A DNA stretch of 64,000 bases from Zunongwangia profunda SM-A87 (GCF_000023465.1 NC_014041.1:62001-126000), one strand, 5' to 3'. Counted from the first letter of the stretch, positions 8,614-17,725 are shown. Translations and numbers: made by a program. Notes: a model not told the origin generated them from the sequence alone.

Positions 8614-9044
8614 CGATTAAAATCATTAACAAAAGTTCACACGATTTACCAGGTTATGCTACAGAAGCTTCTGCAGGAATGGATCTAAGAGCCGAATTAT
8701 CAGAGCCGGTTACTTTAAAACCATTAGAAAGAGCAATCGTAAAAACAGGCTTGTTTATAGAGCTACCAGTAGGGTACGAAGCACAGGTACGACCAAGAAG
8801 TGGTTTAGCCGCAAAAAAAGGAATTACCGTTTTAAATGCTCCCGGAACAATTGATGCTGATTATCGCGGCGAAATAGGGGTGATTTTGGTGAACTTATCG
8901 AATGACAACTTTATCATCGAAAATGGCGAGAGGATTGCGCAATTAGTAATCGCCAAACATGAACATATTAAATGGGAAGAAGTTGAAGTACTTACAGATA
9001 GCGTACGCGGAGCTGGCGGGTTTGGCAGTACGGGAACAAAGTAA
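8610..9044 (+). CDS. dut: dUTP diphosphatase
   Basis: Hydrolyses dUTP to dUMP and PPi, keeping uracil out of DNA and supplying the thymidylate precursor. The 144-residue protein has the trimeric dUTPase motifs in order: 'AGMDLRA' (motif 1), '[12 protein letters not shown]' (motif 2), '[17 protein letters not shown]' (motif 3), 'GERIAQLVI' (motif 4) and the Gly-rich C-terminal arm '[10 protein letters not shown]' (motif 5). All key residues are present. It overlaps the flippase gene by 4 nt and precedes the nucleotidyltransferase by 42 nt. Confidence 0.97.
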   Translation: MTIKIINKSSHDLPGYATEASAGMDLRAELSEPVTLKPLERAIVKTGLFIELPVGYEAQVRPRSGLAAKKGITVLNAPGTIDADYRGEIGVILVNLSNDNFIIENGERIAQLVIAKHEHIKWEEVEVLTDSVRGAGGFGSTGTK

Positions 9045-9086
9045 TTTCAATTTTTTCGAAAAACTATTCTAAAATCAAACAAACAA

Positions 9087-10097
9087 ATGAAGATTATTGT
9101 ACCCATGGCGGGAAGAGGTTCGCGCCTTAGGCCACATACACTTACCACTCCAAAACCATTAATTCCTATTGCCGGTAAACCTATTGTACACAGATTGGTA
9201 CAGGATATAGCAAAAGTGTTGGACGAAGATATCGATGAAGTTGCTTTTGTAATAGGGGAAGATTTTGGAGAGAAAATAGAAAACGACCTTAAGGACATCG
9301 CTGAAAGTTTAGGAGCCAAAGCAAGCATTTATTATCAAGATAAACCATTGGGAACCGGCCACGCCATTATGTGCGCCAAAGAGTCTTTAGAAGGCCCTGC
9401 GGTAATTGCTTATGCCGATACCTTGTTTAAAGCCGATTTTACTTTAGATAAAGATGCCGATAGTGTTATTTGGGTAAAGCAGGTAGACAATCCTTCAGCT
9501 TATGGAGTAGTGAAACTTAACGATAGCAAACAAATAACCGAGCTTGTTGAAAAACCAGCTGAATTTGTTTCAGATCTGGCGGTGATCGGGATTTATTATT
9601 TTAAAGAGGTGGCTGTTTTAAAAGAAGAGCTTCAAAAGGTATTAGATAATAATATCGTTCATGGCGGCGAATATCAGATTAATGATGGGATTAAAGCCAT
9701 GCAGGCCAATGGACTAAAATTCGTTCCGGGTAAAGTAGAGGAGTGGATGGACTGCGGAAACAAAAATGTAACCGTAGAAACCAATGGGCGTATGCTTAAA
9801 TTTTTACACCAGGATGGTGAGAAACTCATCGCCGATAGTGTGAAAATAAAAGATGCTGAAATTACCGAACCTTGTTTTATCGGTGAAAATGTAGAACTGA
9901 TCAATGCGAAGATCGGCCCAAATGTTTCTATTGGCAACGGAACAAAAATCGAGAATACCACTATAAGAAACAGTCTTATTCAATCTTTTGCTGAAGTGAA
10001 AAATGCAAACTTGAATAACGCTATGATTGGTAATTTTGCTAAATTCAATGGAGAGTTTACCGAAATCAGTATTGGTGATTATTCTGTATTGGAATAG
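9087..10097 (+). CDS. Sugar-phosphate nucleotidyltransferase with short left-handed beta-helix
   Basis: Transfers a nucleotidyl group from an NTP to a sugar 1-phosphate to make an activated sugar. The 336-residue protein starts with the pyrophosphorylase signature 'MAGRGSRLRPHTLTTPKPLI' (7-26, with the catalytic Arg and Lys) and has 'GTGHAIMCA' and 'VEKP' further on. Residues from about 255 on show hexapeptide-like beta-helix repeats ('CFIGENVELINAKIGPNVSI'), as in GlmU-type and archaeal Sugar-1-P NTases. Nucleotide and sugar specificity cannot be read; glucose-1-P thymidylyl- or uridylyltransferase and mannose-1-P guanylyltransferase are possible. Context with the flippase points to surface polysaccharide or LPS. 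Confidence 0.88.
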   Translation: MKIIVPMAGRGSRLRPHTLTTPKPLIPIAGKPIVHRLVQDIAKVLDEDIDEVAFVIGEDFGEKIENDLKDIAESLGAKASIYYQDKPLGTGHAIMCAKESLEGPAVIAYADTLFKADFTLDKDADSVIWVKQVDNPSAYGVVKLNDSKQITELVEKPAEFVSDLAVIGIYYFKEVAVLKEELQKVLDNNIVHGGEYQINDGIKAMQANGLKFVPGKVEEWMDCGNKNVTVETNGRMLKFLHQDGEKLIADSVKIKDAEITEPCFIGENVELINAKIGPNVSIGNGTKIENTTIRNSLIQSFAEVKNANLNNAMIGNFAKFNGEFTEISIGDYSVLE

Positions 10098-10123
10098 TTA
10101 TTGAACCCCAAATCTCAAAAACT

Positions 10124-11509
10124 TTGCTGAAACAGATCTTAATATTGGCCTTTTTTGGACACCTATATTTGGTGCCGGGAAAGGCCTTTGCTATAATTCA
10201 GCAACCCGAAGATAAAAATAGTGCCACTGTAAATAGTGATCTTGGAGAAGTAAACGATGATTTTCAAGAGTATTTTTTTGAAGCTTTAAAGCAACGCGGT
10301 ATTGAAAATTACGAAAAAGCAAACGAAGCTTTGCAAAAATGCCTTGCTATAAACGACCAGAGCCCGGTGATATATTACGAAATCGCCAAAAATCATTATT
10401 CCTTAGAGGAATTTGAGCAGGCAAAAGCCTATTTTCAAAAAGCACTAGATTTAAAACCGAACGATGAAAACATTCTTAGGGAGTATTATGAGAACGAAAT
10501 TGCTTCGGTAGATTATGAAAGTGCTATACAAATACTTCAGAAATTAATTAAAATCGATACTAAATACCGCGAAGACCTTGCTGATTTATATATCCTAAGT
10601 GATCGCTATGACAATGCTTTATCCCTTATTGATAGTTTAGATATCCAATATGGCGAAAATGAGTATCGCACCCATTTACGTCGCCAAATTTATGCCCGTA
10701 CCAATAATACAGATGCCCAGATAGCCAATTTAGAGAAAGCCATTAAAGATGATCCTAAAGAAGAGGAAAACTATCTTAACCTTATTTATGTGCTTAGTGA
10801 TGAGGGTATGGAAGAGGAAGCTTTTAAAACGGCTCAACAGCTCTTACAAGTTAGTCCCGGTTCGAGTCTGGCCCATTTGGCGCTGTATAAGTTTTATCTT
10901 AACAAAGATCAGCCAGAAGAGGCCATGCAGTCGATGCAGATGGTTTTTAAAAGCGAAGAGATCGATGCGGCTTCAAAATATAAGGTTTTAAATGATTTTT
11001 TATTATTTGTAAACCAAAATCCTCAATGGGAAAATGAGCTTATGGAAGTGAGTCAAATGCTTTCTAAGCAGGAAAACGAGCCCTCATTATATCGAAAATT
11101 GGGCGAATATTATCTTAAATCAAATAATAAAGCAGATGCCCTTCGTTATTTTGAAATGGGATTAAAAGAAGATCCGGCAAACTTCGAAATGATTAAAAAC
11201 ACGCTGATCCTCAGGATCGATTTAGAGCATTTTGAGAATGCGGAAAAATTAGCTTCAGAAGCTCGTGATATTTTCCCGGCACAGCCTATTTTTTATCTTT
11301 TAAATGGGGTTGCCTTAAATAAACTTAAAAATTATTCTGAAGCAGTCGAAATTCTTACTTTTGGATTGGATTTTTTAATTGAAAACCCACGGATGGAAGC
11401 CGATTTTTATCAGCAGATTTCGGTGTCTTACGCCGGGCTGGAAGATAAAGAGCGAGCGAATGAGTATAAAGCGAAAGCTATTAAAACCTTAAAAGAAGCA
11501 ACTAAATGA
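10124..11509 (+). CDS. Tetratricopeptide-repeat secreted protein
   Basis: A 461-residue protein of TPR repeats. A hydrophobic signal peptide (about 1-23, from TTG 10124) ends near 'AFA'. It is followed by an acidic linker and then TPR-like helix pairs across most of the length, for example 'ALQKCLAINDQSPVIYYEIA', 'AKAYFQKALDLKPNDENI' and 'ALRYFEMGLKEDPANFEMIK'. TPR arrays act as protein-binding scaffolds; a periplasmic place is inferred. It overlaps the DUF4292 lipoprotein by 4 nt, and the TPR/DUF4292/EnvC order suggests an outer-membrane or peptidoglycan-linked job. The TTG start is chosen because it gives the complete signal peptide. Confidence 0.8.
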   Translation: MLKQILILAFFGHLYLVPGKAFAIIQQPEDKNSATVNSDLGEVNDDFQEYFFEALKQRGIENYEKANEALQKCLAINDQSPVIYYEIAKNHYSLEEFEQAKAYFQKALDLKPNDENILREYYENEIASVDYESAIQILQKLIKIDTKYREDLADLYILSDRYDNALSLIDSLDIQYGENEYRTHLRRQIYARTNNTDAQIANLEKAIKDDPKEEENYLNLIYVLSDEGMEEEAFKTAQQLLQVSPGSSLAHLALYKFYLNKDQPEEAMQSMQMVFKSEEIDAASKYKVLNDFLLFVNQNPQWENELMEVSQMLSKQENEPSLYRKLGEYYLKSNNKADALRYFEMGLKEDPANFEMIKNTLILRIDLEHFENAEKLASEARDIFPAQPIFYLLNGVALNKLKNYSEAVEILTFGLDFLIENPRMEADFYQQISVSYAGLEDKERANEYKAKAIKTLKEATK

Positions 11510-12276
11510 TCAAAAGAATAATATTTGCCCTTCTGTTAACGCTTAGTATTGCGGCCTGCGGAACCAAAAAAGCAGCATCTGGTTTCGAAAGAAGCAATGC
11601 AAAAGCAGCAGGTGTTATAAAGAATCATTACGATAAAGCCATACAGTTTAATACTTTGTCTGGAAAATTAAGAGCCACCTATCAGGATGCTGATAGGACC
11701 CAATCGGTAAATCTTAGTTTTAGAATGGAAAAAGACAAGGCCATTTGGATGAGTGCCAGTATTTTGGGATTCCCCATGGCCAAAGCCTATATCACTCCGC
11801 AAAAAGTGAGCTATTATGAAAAGGTAGGAAAAACCTATTTTGATGGCGATTTTAGTTTAGTAAGTCAGTGGTTAGGAACTCCTTTGGATTTTGAAAAACT
11901 TCAGAATTTGTTATTGGGTCAGGCTATTTATGATCTGCGAGAAGATGTGTATACTTTAAGTGAATCTCCAAGAGGTTTTCAATTACTTCCTAAGAAATCA
12001 TCTGATGTAAAAAAGATGTTTATGTTAGATTCTGAAACCTTTAAAGCCAAAGCACAACAGTTAGCTCAGGATTCAAAAAATAGAAGTGTTACGGTAACTT
12101 ACGGCGATTATCAGCGCGTTGCGGGCAGGCTTTTTCCTGAAACGATTACAATCATTGCAAATGAAGGTGGGGAAAGTACCAATATTACCCTGCAGTATCG
12201 TTCAATAGAGTTTGATGGAGAGGTAAGTTTTCCATTTAGTATTCCCTCCGGTTACGATGAAATTTCGGTAGAATGA
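11506..12276 (+). CDS. DUF4292 family lipoprotein
   Basis: A 256-residue lipoprotein: lipobox 'LSIAAC' with Cys18, then 'GTKKAA', so no acidic surface-export signal; it is probably periplasm-facing. The mature part ('FNTLSGKLRATYQDADRTQS', 'FRMEKDKAIWMSASILGFPM', 'LPKKSSDVKKMF') resembles the DUF4292 family of Bacteroidota, which looks like a LolA/LolB-type beta fold that may carry lipid or lipoprotein; that functional idea is only structural analogy. It overlaps the TPR gene upstream and the EnvC-like gene downstream by 4 nt each, so the three are translationally coupled. Confidence 0.82.
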   Translation: MIKRIIFALLLTLSIAACGTKKAASGFERSNAKAAGVIKNHYDKAIQFNTLSGKLRATYQDADRTQSVNLSFRMEKDKAIWMSASILGFPMAKAYITPQKVSYYEKVGKTYFDGDFSLVSQWLGTPLDFEKLQNLLLGQAIYDLREDVYTLSESPRGFQLLPKKSSDVKKMFMLDSETFKAKAQQLAQDSKNRSVTVTYGDYQRVAGRLFPETITIIANEGGESTNITLQYRSIEFDGEVSFPFSIPSGYDEISVE

Positions 12277-13490
12277 TATTAGGCTTTTTTAAATATATTT
12301 TTTGTATCGCTACTTTTTTAGTGGTGACCAGTTCTTTTGCTCAAAACACCCGGGAAGCTTTAGAGAAAAAAAGAATTGAACTTCGTAATGAAATCCGTCG
12401 AATTTCAGAATTAAGAACGAGTAACAAAAAGAAGGAAAAGTCGATTTTAAACGAAGTTCAGGATTTAAATCAACAAATAAAAAGTACAGAGAATTTAATA
12501 AAAGTCACTAATCAGCAGGCAAATCTTCTCACAAAGGAGATGAATGAAAATGAAGCTAAAATTGCCAAATTCAGAAAAGAGCTGGAAGAATTAAAAGCCG
12601 ATTATGCCGAGATGATCAAAAAATCGTATCGTAGCAAATCGCAGCAAAGCCGAATAATGTTCTTACTTTCCTCTGAAAGCTTTTTACAGGCTTATAAACG
12701 GCTTCAATATTTAAAACAATACGCAGACTACCGTAAAGAGCAAGGTGAGCAAATAAAGACCCGTACGATGGATTTACAGCGTTTAAATAAGCGGCTTGCT
12801 TATCAAAAAGAAGAAAAGAATAAATTAATTGCCGAAAACAGGGCGACCAGGGCGCGACTGGAAGAAAATAAAAAGTCGCAACAGGAATTAATGAAAACCA
12901 TTACGGCAAAAGAAAGCCAGTTCGCATCACAAATTAGAAAGACGCAACAAGAAATTGATGAAATAGAGCGTAAAATCGATGCCATGATTAAAGCTTCGAT
13001 TGCAGAAACCAATAAAAAATCGGGTTCTTCCAAACGTGATGTATTCGAACTTACTCCTGAAGCAAAAGCCTTGGCGAAAGACTTTGCCAGTAATAAAGGA
13101 AAACTCCCCTGGCCAGTAGCGACGGGTACAGTAAGTATGAAGTTTGGTAAACAGCCCCATCCGGTAGTAAGTAATATTACTATAAACAATAGTGGAGTAA
13201 ATATCGATACCGATAAAGGCGGAAAAGCCAGAGCCGTTTTTGAGGGGACCGTTAGTGAGGTACAGATTTTAAAAGGAGCTAACAAAGCCGTTATGCTTAG
13301 GCATGGTGATTATATCACCATTTACGATAATCTTGAAGAAGTTTATGTGCGTAAAGGTGACTATGTGAGTACAGGCCAGGATTTGGGAGTGGTGGCTACC
13401 AGTAAAAGTTCCGGAAAAACAACGCTTCATTTTTTAATCTTCCAAAATACCAAAAAGTATAATCCAGAAAGTTGGATTTTAAAACGCTAG
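12273..13490 (+). CDS. EnvC-like murein hydrolase activator, degenerate LytM/M23 domain
   Basis: A 405-residue secreted protein: signal peptide (about 1-23, ending 'SSFAQ'), a long coiled coil (about 27-255), and a C-terminal LytM/M23 domain (about 285-405). In active M23 peptidases zinc is held by HxxxD and HxH. Here the first region reads 'NNSGVNIDTD' with Asn in place of His, and the last reads 'TTLHFLIF' with Thr in place of the first His of HxH, so catalysis is unlikely. That is the EnvC pattern: a non-catalytic LytM factor that activates amidases at division sites through its coiled coil. It is the last gene of the TPR-DUF4292-EnvC set, 60 nt before a lipoprotein gene with its own promoter-like element. 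Confidence 0.87.
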   Translation: MILGFFKYIFCIATFLVVTSSFAQNTREALEKKRIELRNEIRRISELRTSNKKKEKSILNEVQDLNQQIKSTENLIKVTNQQANLLTKEMNENEAKIAKFRKELEELKADYAEMIKKSYRSKSQQSRIMFLLSSESFLQAYKRLQYLKQYADYRKEQGEQIKTRTMDLQRLNKRLAYQKEEKNKLIAENRATRARLEENKKSQQELMKTITAKESQFASQIRKTQQEIDEIERKIDAMIKASIAETNKKSGSSKRDVFELTPEAKALAKDFASNKGKLPWPVATGTVSMKFGKQPHPVVSNITINNSGVNIDTDKGGKARAVFEGTVSEVQILKGANKAVMLRHGDYITIYDNLEEVYVRKGDYVSTGQDLGVVATSKSSGKTTLHFLIFQNTKKYNPESWILKR

Positions 13491-13503
13491 TTTTTAGTTG
13501 TTA

Positions 13504-13531
13504 ACGCAACCTTTTTAGTAAATTGCATCTT
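13504..13531 (+). promoter_or_regulatory. ECF-type promoter candidate (ACGCAACC / TCTT) for the lipoprotein at 13551
   Basis: ACGCAACC at 13504-13511, 16 nt, then TCTT at 13528-13531, 19 nt before the ATG. The same bipartite element precedes the three lipoprotein genes at 22-23.5 kb, where the second box is TCTA. Confidence 0.6.
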
Positions 13532-13550
13532 ACTGTTGTAATTCATAGTT

Positions 13551-14291
13551 ATGAAAAAGAAATACTCGGTAATCGCGATTAAATGCACCGAGGCTTGCCT
13601 TAAGGTCGTTTATTTTTTTGCGACGATTGCTTTTATTCATCTTTTTGGTTCGTGCAATAGCGACGATGTATTGGTTACCGAAAATAAACGAATGGCTGTT
13701 TTTGCCACTGTTTTAGATTCTAAGAATGTAGCTTTACCAGATATTCCAGTAAATGTTACGACCAATGCTTTTGAAGATTATAATATACTGGGAGCATCCC
13801 GCAGTAAAGCAGGCGGTAGCGTAGATTTTGTTTCTTTGGTTTCTTATAACCGGGGTGTAGCTATTAATTTTAATCCGGTTTCTTCAGCAGTTTATAATCC
13901 TAATTTTACCAACGTGAGTTATATCGATCCCAGAGAAATTGTGGATAGGGAACAACGTATTGATCTGGATGTGGTAAAGCTAAGTAGGGTACAGGATGTA
14001 AATGTTTCTATCAGCCTTTTATCACAGACCAGTAATCTAGTTGTAAAAATTCAATATTATAAAAGTATACAGTCTTTTGCCTTAAATCAAAACATCGATC
14101 CTTTACTAATTCCTGAAAATATCACTAGTAATTACCTAAAATTGGATGAAGAAAACCCAACTTTTGAAAATTCATGGAAATTACCGGTTGGTTCGCCCAT
14201 CAAATTTTTTTATAAAAAAGAAGATGAGATTCAAAAAGATACTACAATAACAGTAAATGCCACAACCAATAGTATTGACTTAGAATTTTAA
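13551..14291 (+). CDS. Putative surface lipoprotein, unknown function
   Basis: A 246-residue putative lipoprotein. A long N-terminus ends in a hydrophobic stretch and the lipobox 'LFGSC' (Cys35), followed by 'NSDD', which resembles the acidic lipoprotein export signal that takes flavobacterial lipoproteins to the cell surface. The mature part is beta-rich with early strands 'RMAVFATVLDSKNVALPDIP' that look like an immunoglobulin- or carboxypeptidase-regulatory-like fold; there is no catalytic motif. It is preceded by the ACGCAACC/TCTT element shared with the genes at 22-23.5 kb, although it is not their paralogue. A beta-barrel gene follows 45 nt later. Confidence 0.7.
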   Translation: MKKKYSVIAIKCTEACLKVVYFFATIAFIHLFGSCNSDDVLVTENKRMAVFATVLDSKNVALPDIPVNVTTNAFEDYNILGASRSKAGGSVDFVSLVSYNRGVAINFNPVSSAVYNPNFTNVSYIDPREIVDREQRIDLDVVKLSRVQDVNVSISLLSQTSNLVVKIQYYKSIQSFALNQNIDPLLIPENITSNYLKLDEENPTFENSWKLPVGSPIKFFYKKEDEIQKDTTITVNATTNSIDLEF

Positions 14292-14336
14292 ATCGAAGAG
14301 CTTATTTTTTATTGATTTCCATCATAAATTTTTCAG

Positions 14337-14978
14337 ATGAAAAACATATTGCTTTTAGCCATAATATTAAGTTTCTCTTTAGCAAACGCACAGCAGGATC
14401 TGTATTTACCAAACCCGCATCGAAACTGGTACGAGCCTGAAGATCCCGAAACCGTATTTTTTGGATTATCAACTTATTTTCCTATTGGCTTAAGCCATTC
14501 TAGTTTAAGTAATGATTATGAATTAAATGCCGGGATTCAACTTGAAGTTAATGTTTTTATCACCCCTCAATTTGTAGCCGGAGTGTATGGAAAATGGCAT
14601 GAAGGAGAAGTAAGTAATATTGAAAAAATTGGAAATATAAGTGAAACCAATTTTAGCGAATATGGGGTAAGCCTGGGATATTATCAGGCCATAAATCGAG
14701 AATTTAACTACCTTATTACAGCAAATATTGGAGGTGTTTCCCAAAGGAATAGTGTTCCCTTTTCTTCCGGTTCCTTTCGTGAAAACGGAACCAGTTATAA
14801 ATTAGGAGGAGAATTAGGGTATAGGTTTAATCAAACTATAGCAGTTTTTGCTAGAGTTTCCCCATATTATTTAAATCTTGATATTAATAATGCAGCTTAT
14901 ATGGATTATTTAAATAAGCACTTTTTAGTAGATGTTGGTTTTGGCTTACGGGTTCACTTACATAATCCAAACGGATAA
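14337..14978 (+). CDS. Outer-membrane beta-barrel-like protein
   Basis: A 213-residue secreted protein with a clear signal peptide ('NILLLAIILSFSLANAQQ', cleavage near residue 19). The mature part alternates hydrophobic and polar residues with many aromatic ends, and finishes 'HFLVDVGFGLRVHLHNPNG', consistent with a small OmpA/OprD-type barrel of about eight strands. No plug or ligand motif is visible. It lies 45 nt after the lipoprotein gene and may share its transcript. It runs convergent to the thioesterase gene with 17 nt between the stops. Confidence 0.72.
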   Translation: MKNILLLAIILSFSLANAQQDLYLPNPHRNWYEPEDPETVFFGLSTYFPIGLSHSSLSNDYELNAGIQLEVNVFITPQFVAGVYGKWHEGEVSNIEKIGNISETNFSEYGVSLGYYQAINREFNYLITANIGGVSQRNSVPFSSGSFRENGTSYKLGGELGYRFNQTIAVFARVSPYYLNLDINNAAYMDYLNKHFLVDVGFGLRVHLHNPNG

Positions 14979-14995
14979 TTTTAAATAGCGAAGCC

Positions 14996-15517
14996 TTACT
15001 TGGTAAATAAAGCTTTAAGTTCGGTAGCATCGTTGGGTTGCATTTTACCGGCAAGAACAAGGCTAAGTTGTTTTCTTCTTAAGGCAGCTGCATACCGTTC
15101 TTTTTCCAGGTCGGTTTCCGGTTCTAATGGAGGGACGGGAACCGGAGCTCCGGTTTCGTCTACGGCAACAAACGTGTATATTGCTTCATTTGCTTTACTT
15201 CTAAGCCCGCTTTCTCGATCTTCTACCCATACATCTATAAAAATTTCCATAGACGATTTAAATGCCCTTGAAACGACTGCTTCAACTGTCACTACACTTC
15301 CTAAAGGGATCGCTTTATTAAAAGCTACATGATTAACAGAAGCGGTCACTACAATACGTCGGCTATGTCTTCTGGCGGCGATACTGGCAGCACGATCCAT
15401 ACGAGCTAACAATTCCCCTCCAAATAAATTGTTTAAGGGATTAGTCTCGCTTGGTAAAACAAGATCGGTTAATGTAGTTCTAGAATCTTTTGGGTATTTA
15501 GAATTCATATTTGCCAA
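14996..15517 (-). CDS. Acyl-CoA thioesterase (hotdog fold, YciA/ACOT type)
   Basis: Hydrolyses acyl-CoA to free acid and CoA. The 173-residue protein carries the single-hotdog signature: 'NPLNNLFGGELLARMDRAAS' (26-45), with the Asn and Gly-Gly of the YciA/BFIT group, then 'NHVAFNKAIPLGSVVTVEA', and a charged C-terminal extension. The start could be Met1 or Met4; both lie before the conserved 'DSRTTLTDLV'. It stands alone on the minus strand between two convergent or divergent genes. Chain-length preference is not visible. Confidence 0.88.
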   Translation of the reverse strand: MANMNSKYPKDSRTTLTDLVLPSETNPLNNLFGGELLARMDRAASIAARRHSRRIVVTASVNHVAFNKAIPLGSVVTVEAVVSRAFKSSMEIFIDVWVEDRESGLRSKANEAIYTFVAVDETGAPVPVPPLEPETDLEKERYAAALRRKQLSLVLAGKMQPNDATELKALFTK

Positions 15518-15565
15518 TTTTTGGCAATAATAGTGAGCTTTTAGATAAATATCACTAAAAAAAGA

Positions 15566-16501
15566 TTAAAGTTCCTCTACCAGTAACCAGGCGGCCTGGT
15601 TTTCTCGTTTTAATTTATTTAATGCGTTTACCGCATCGCGCCTTGTTTGATGACTGGAAAAAACCACTTGATGAAGTCCGTATTTATTGGCGCCTATAAG
15701 TCGGGCTTTATAACCTTCTTCTTTAAGCTCTTCTACTTTTTTCTCTGCATTCTCTTCCACTCTAAAGGCTCCCGCAACCAGGTGAAAATTACCAGGTTGT
15801 TTTTCAACCTTAAATGTGATAGCGGGTAACGGATTATCGATTACAAAAGTAGCTTCGTGAATTTGTTGCTGTAACTTATCTTCAGCTTCCTGTTGTTCAG
15901 CAATATTATGCTCGGCAACCTGATTGCTGTAGATATTTAAACCTGCAATACCCGATAAACCTAAAGCAAGAATTCCTACCGCAGCATATTTAAGAAATGC
16001 AGCTTTACGGTTTCTTCGTTCAGGAGTAAAGTGAATTGGTGCTTTCTCTTCGATTTTCTGAACCTGAGATTTGTAGACTTCACGCTGAATTTTTGTGGAA
16101 TGAACCACATCCAGGCCAAAAGAATCGGCCAGGTAATTTACTTTGTTAAAAGGTTCAAACTGAAGGGTATAATCTTCAGAAACAGTAAAAGCACCAATAT
16201 TGGCAATCTCGGCTTTTTGCTGCTCTTTCAAAGCATTCTCCAACTGATGTACAAAATCTGCAATTTTATTGAGCGCTGTAGTGTAGTTAATACTTTCAGC
16301 ATCTGCGATATAATTAGCCAACAATCCGTCGTTTTTTACTAATTGACGGTTAAAGGATACAGTCTTCTTTGGCGGATAAAGATTATTAGTTGCTGCATCG
16401 ATAAAAGCAGACTCTCTTTGAGATAGAAATGCACCAAATCCCGGTACGATAACACACTCGTAGCGGTAAAGTAAATCCTGTATGTAGTTAGCTATTTTCA
16501 T
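15566..16501 (-). CDS. HU-type N-terminal domain plus C-terminal SPOR domain membrane protein
   Basis: A Bacteroidota-specific fusion. From the start at 16501 (311 residues) there is an HU/CCDC81-like N-terminal region 'MKIANYIQDLLYRYECVIVP', a second HU-like half to about residue 120, a basic linker, one membrane helix ('YAAVGILALGLSGIAGLNIY', about 173-192), and a C-terminal SPOR domain ('NFHLVAGAFRVEENAEKKVE') that in other proteins binds denuded septal glycan strands. This layout suggests a division- or envelope-linked protein. The upstream frame to 16549 is hydrophobic and spans a TATTTTTG promoter box (16507-16514), so ATG 16501 is the true start, with nearly no leader. Confidence 0.85.
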   Translation of the reverse strand: MKIANYIQDLLYRYECVIVPGFGAFLSQRESAFIDAATNNLYPPKKTVSFNRQLVKNDGLLANYIADAESINYTTALNKIADFVHQLENALKEQQKAEIANIGAFTVSEDYTLQFEPFNKVNYLADSFGLDVVHSTKIQREVYKSQVQKIEEKAPIHFTPERRNRKAAFLKYAAVGILALGLSGIAGLNIYSNQVAEHNIAEQQEAEDKLQQQIHEATFVIDNPLPAITFKVEKQPGNFHLVAGAFRVEENAEKKVEELKEEGYKARLIGANKYGLHQVVFSSHQTRRDAVNALNKLKRENQAAWLLVEEL

Positions 16502-16506
16502 AATTG

Positions 16507-16514
16507 CAAAAATA
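16507..16514 (-). promoter_or_regulatory. TATTTTTG -7 box of the HU-SPOR gene
   Basis: TATTTTTG on the minus strand, 5 nt before ATG 16501. No good -33 box is seen at the usual distance. The transcript would be essentially leaderless. Confidence 0.45.
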
Positions 16515-16598
16515 ATACGAATGTGAAGTATATAAAAATAGCCAAACAATTTTTATTAACAAATCTTTTTTTGCGTAATTTTAGTTGAAAGTTTTGGC

Positions 16599-17699
16599 AT
16601 GGATATTAACGATTTAAGATATGTGCTGGCATTGCAAAGAGCACCAAATCTGGGAGATAGGAGTGCAAAAAAACTTATTGCGAGACTGGGCAGTGCAGAG
16701 GCAATTTTTAAAGAAAAGAGACAAAGTTTATTGAAAATTGAAGGGATAGGCGAGCTTAAACTCCAGGCGTTGTTTGATCCGGCAAACTTTGAAGCGGCAG
16801 AGAAGGAAATTGAATTTATCAAAAATGAGCATTTAGAAACCCATTATTTCTTAGATGAGAACTATCCTGAAAAATTAAAACATTGCCATGATTCTCCTAT
16901 TATATTGTTCTCCCGAGGAAATATTCAGCTTAATAATCGCCGAATTGTAAGTGTTGTTGGAACGCGAAAGATCACAAGTGCCGGGAAAACATTTGTGACG
17001 CAATTTATTGAGGAATTGAGTCCGCTTAATCCTATAATTGTTTCGGGGTTTGCTTATGGAGTGGATATTGCTGCGCATCGGGCAGCCATCGATTGTAACT
17101 TGCAAACCATAGGTTGTTTAGCACATGGTTTAGACCAGATTTATCCGAAACTACATGCTAAGTATGTAGATGATGTTTTGAAAAACGGTGGCTTTTTTAG
17201 TGATTTTTGGAGTAGTGATAAATTTGATCGGAATAACTTTTTAAAACGAAACCGAATTATCGCAGGTTTAAGTGAGGCTACCGTAGTTATTGAAAGCGCT
17301 GAAAAAGGCGGTAGTCTGGTCACTGCGGATATTGCAAATTCATATAACAGGGAAGTTTTTGCTGTGCCGGGTAGACCAGGTGATAAATATAGCAAAGGCT
17401 GTAATGAACTTATTAAATTGAATAAAGCTCATTTACTGAGTAGCGCAGCCGATTTGGTATATATGCTAGATTGGAAATTACATGAAGATGTTAAACCGGT
17501 ACAGCAGCAATTATTTGTAGAATTGGATGAAGAAGAGCAGCAAATATATGACCTGCTAAAAGAAAAAGGCAAATCACAGTTAGACGCGATAGCACTTTAT
17601 TGTGATTTTCCAACTTTTAAAACCGCTTCAATTTTATTAAATATGGAACTTAAAGGGGTGATTAGGCCTTTACCAGGTAAATTATTTGAAGCCATTTAG
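16599..17699 (+). CDS. dprA: DNA-processing protein DprA
   Basis: DprA/Smf loads RecA on incoming single-stranded DNA during natural transformation. The 366-residue protein has an N-terminal helical HhH-like domain (about 1-60), the Rossmann-like DprA core with 'VVGTRKITSAGKTF' (about 113-126), 'VSGFAYGVDIAAHRAAI', 'AHGLDQIYPKLH', 'RNRIIAGLSEATVVIE' and 'FAVPGRPGDKYSKGCNELI', and a C-terminal winged-helix domain (about 300-366). Length is typical. It runs divergent from the HU-SPOR gene and convergent with trpS; a perfect 34-bp palindrome lies between dprA and trpS. Confidence 0.96.
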   Translation: MDINDLRYVLALQRAPNLGDRSAKKLIARLGSAEAIFKEKRQSLLKIEGIGELKLQALFDPANFEAAEKEIEFIKNEHLETHYFLDENYPEKLKHCHDSPIILFSRGNIQLNNRRIVSVVGTRKITSAGKTFVTQFIEELSPLNPIIVSGFAYGVDIAAHRAAIDCNLQTIGCLAHGLDQIYPKLHAKYVDDVLKNGGFFSDFWSSDKFDRNNFLKRNRIIAGLSEATVVIESAEKGGSLVTADIANSYNREVFAVPGRPGDKYSKGCNELIKLNKAHLLSSAADLVYMLDWKLHEDVKPVQQQLFVELDEEEQQIYDLLKEKGKSQLDAIALYCDFPTFKTASILLNMELKGVIRPLPGKLFEAI

Positions 17700-17725
17700 G
17701 ATGTTTTCCCGATAATCGAGATGAA

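Noticed and set aside
16502..16549. Longer N-terminus of the HU-SPOR protein
   Set aside because: The added residues are hydrophobic, lie over a promoter box and precede the conserved MKIANYIQDLL start.
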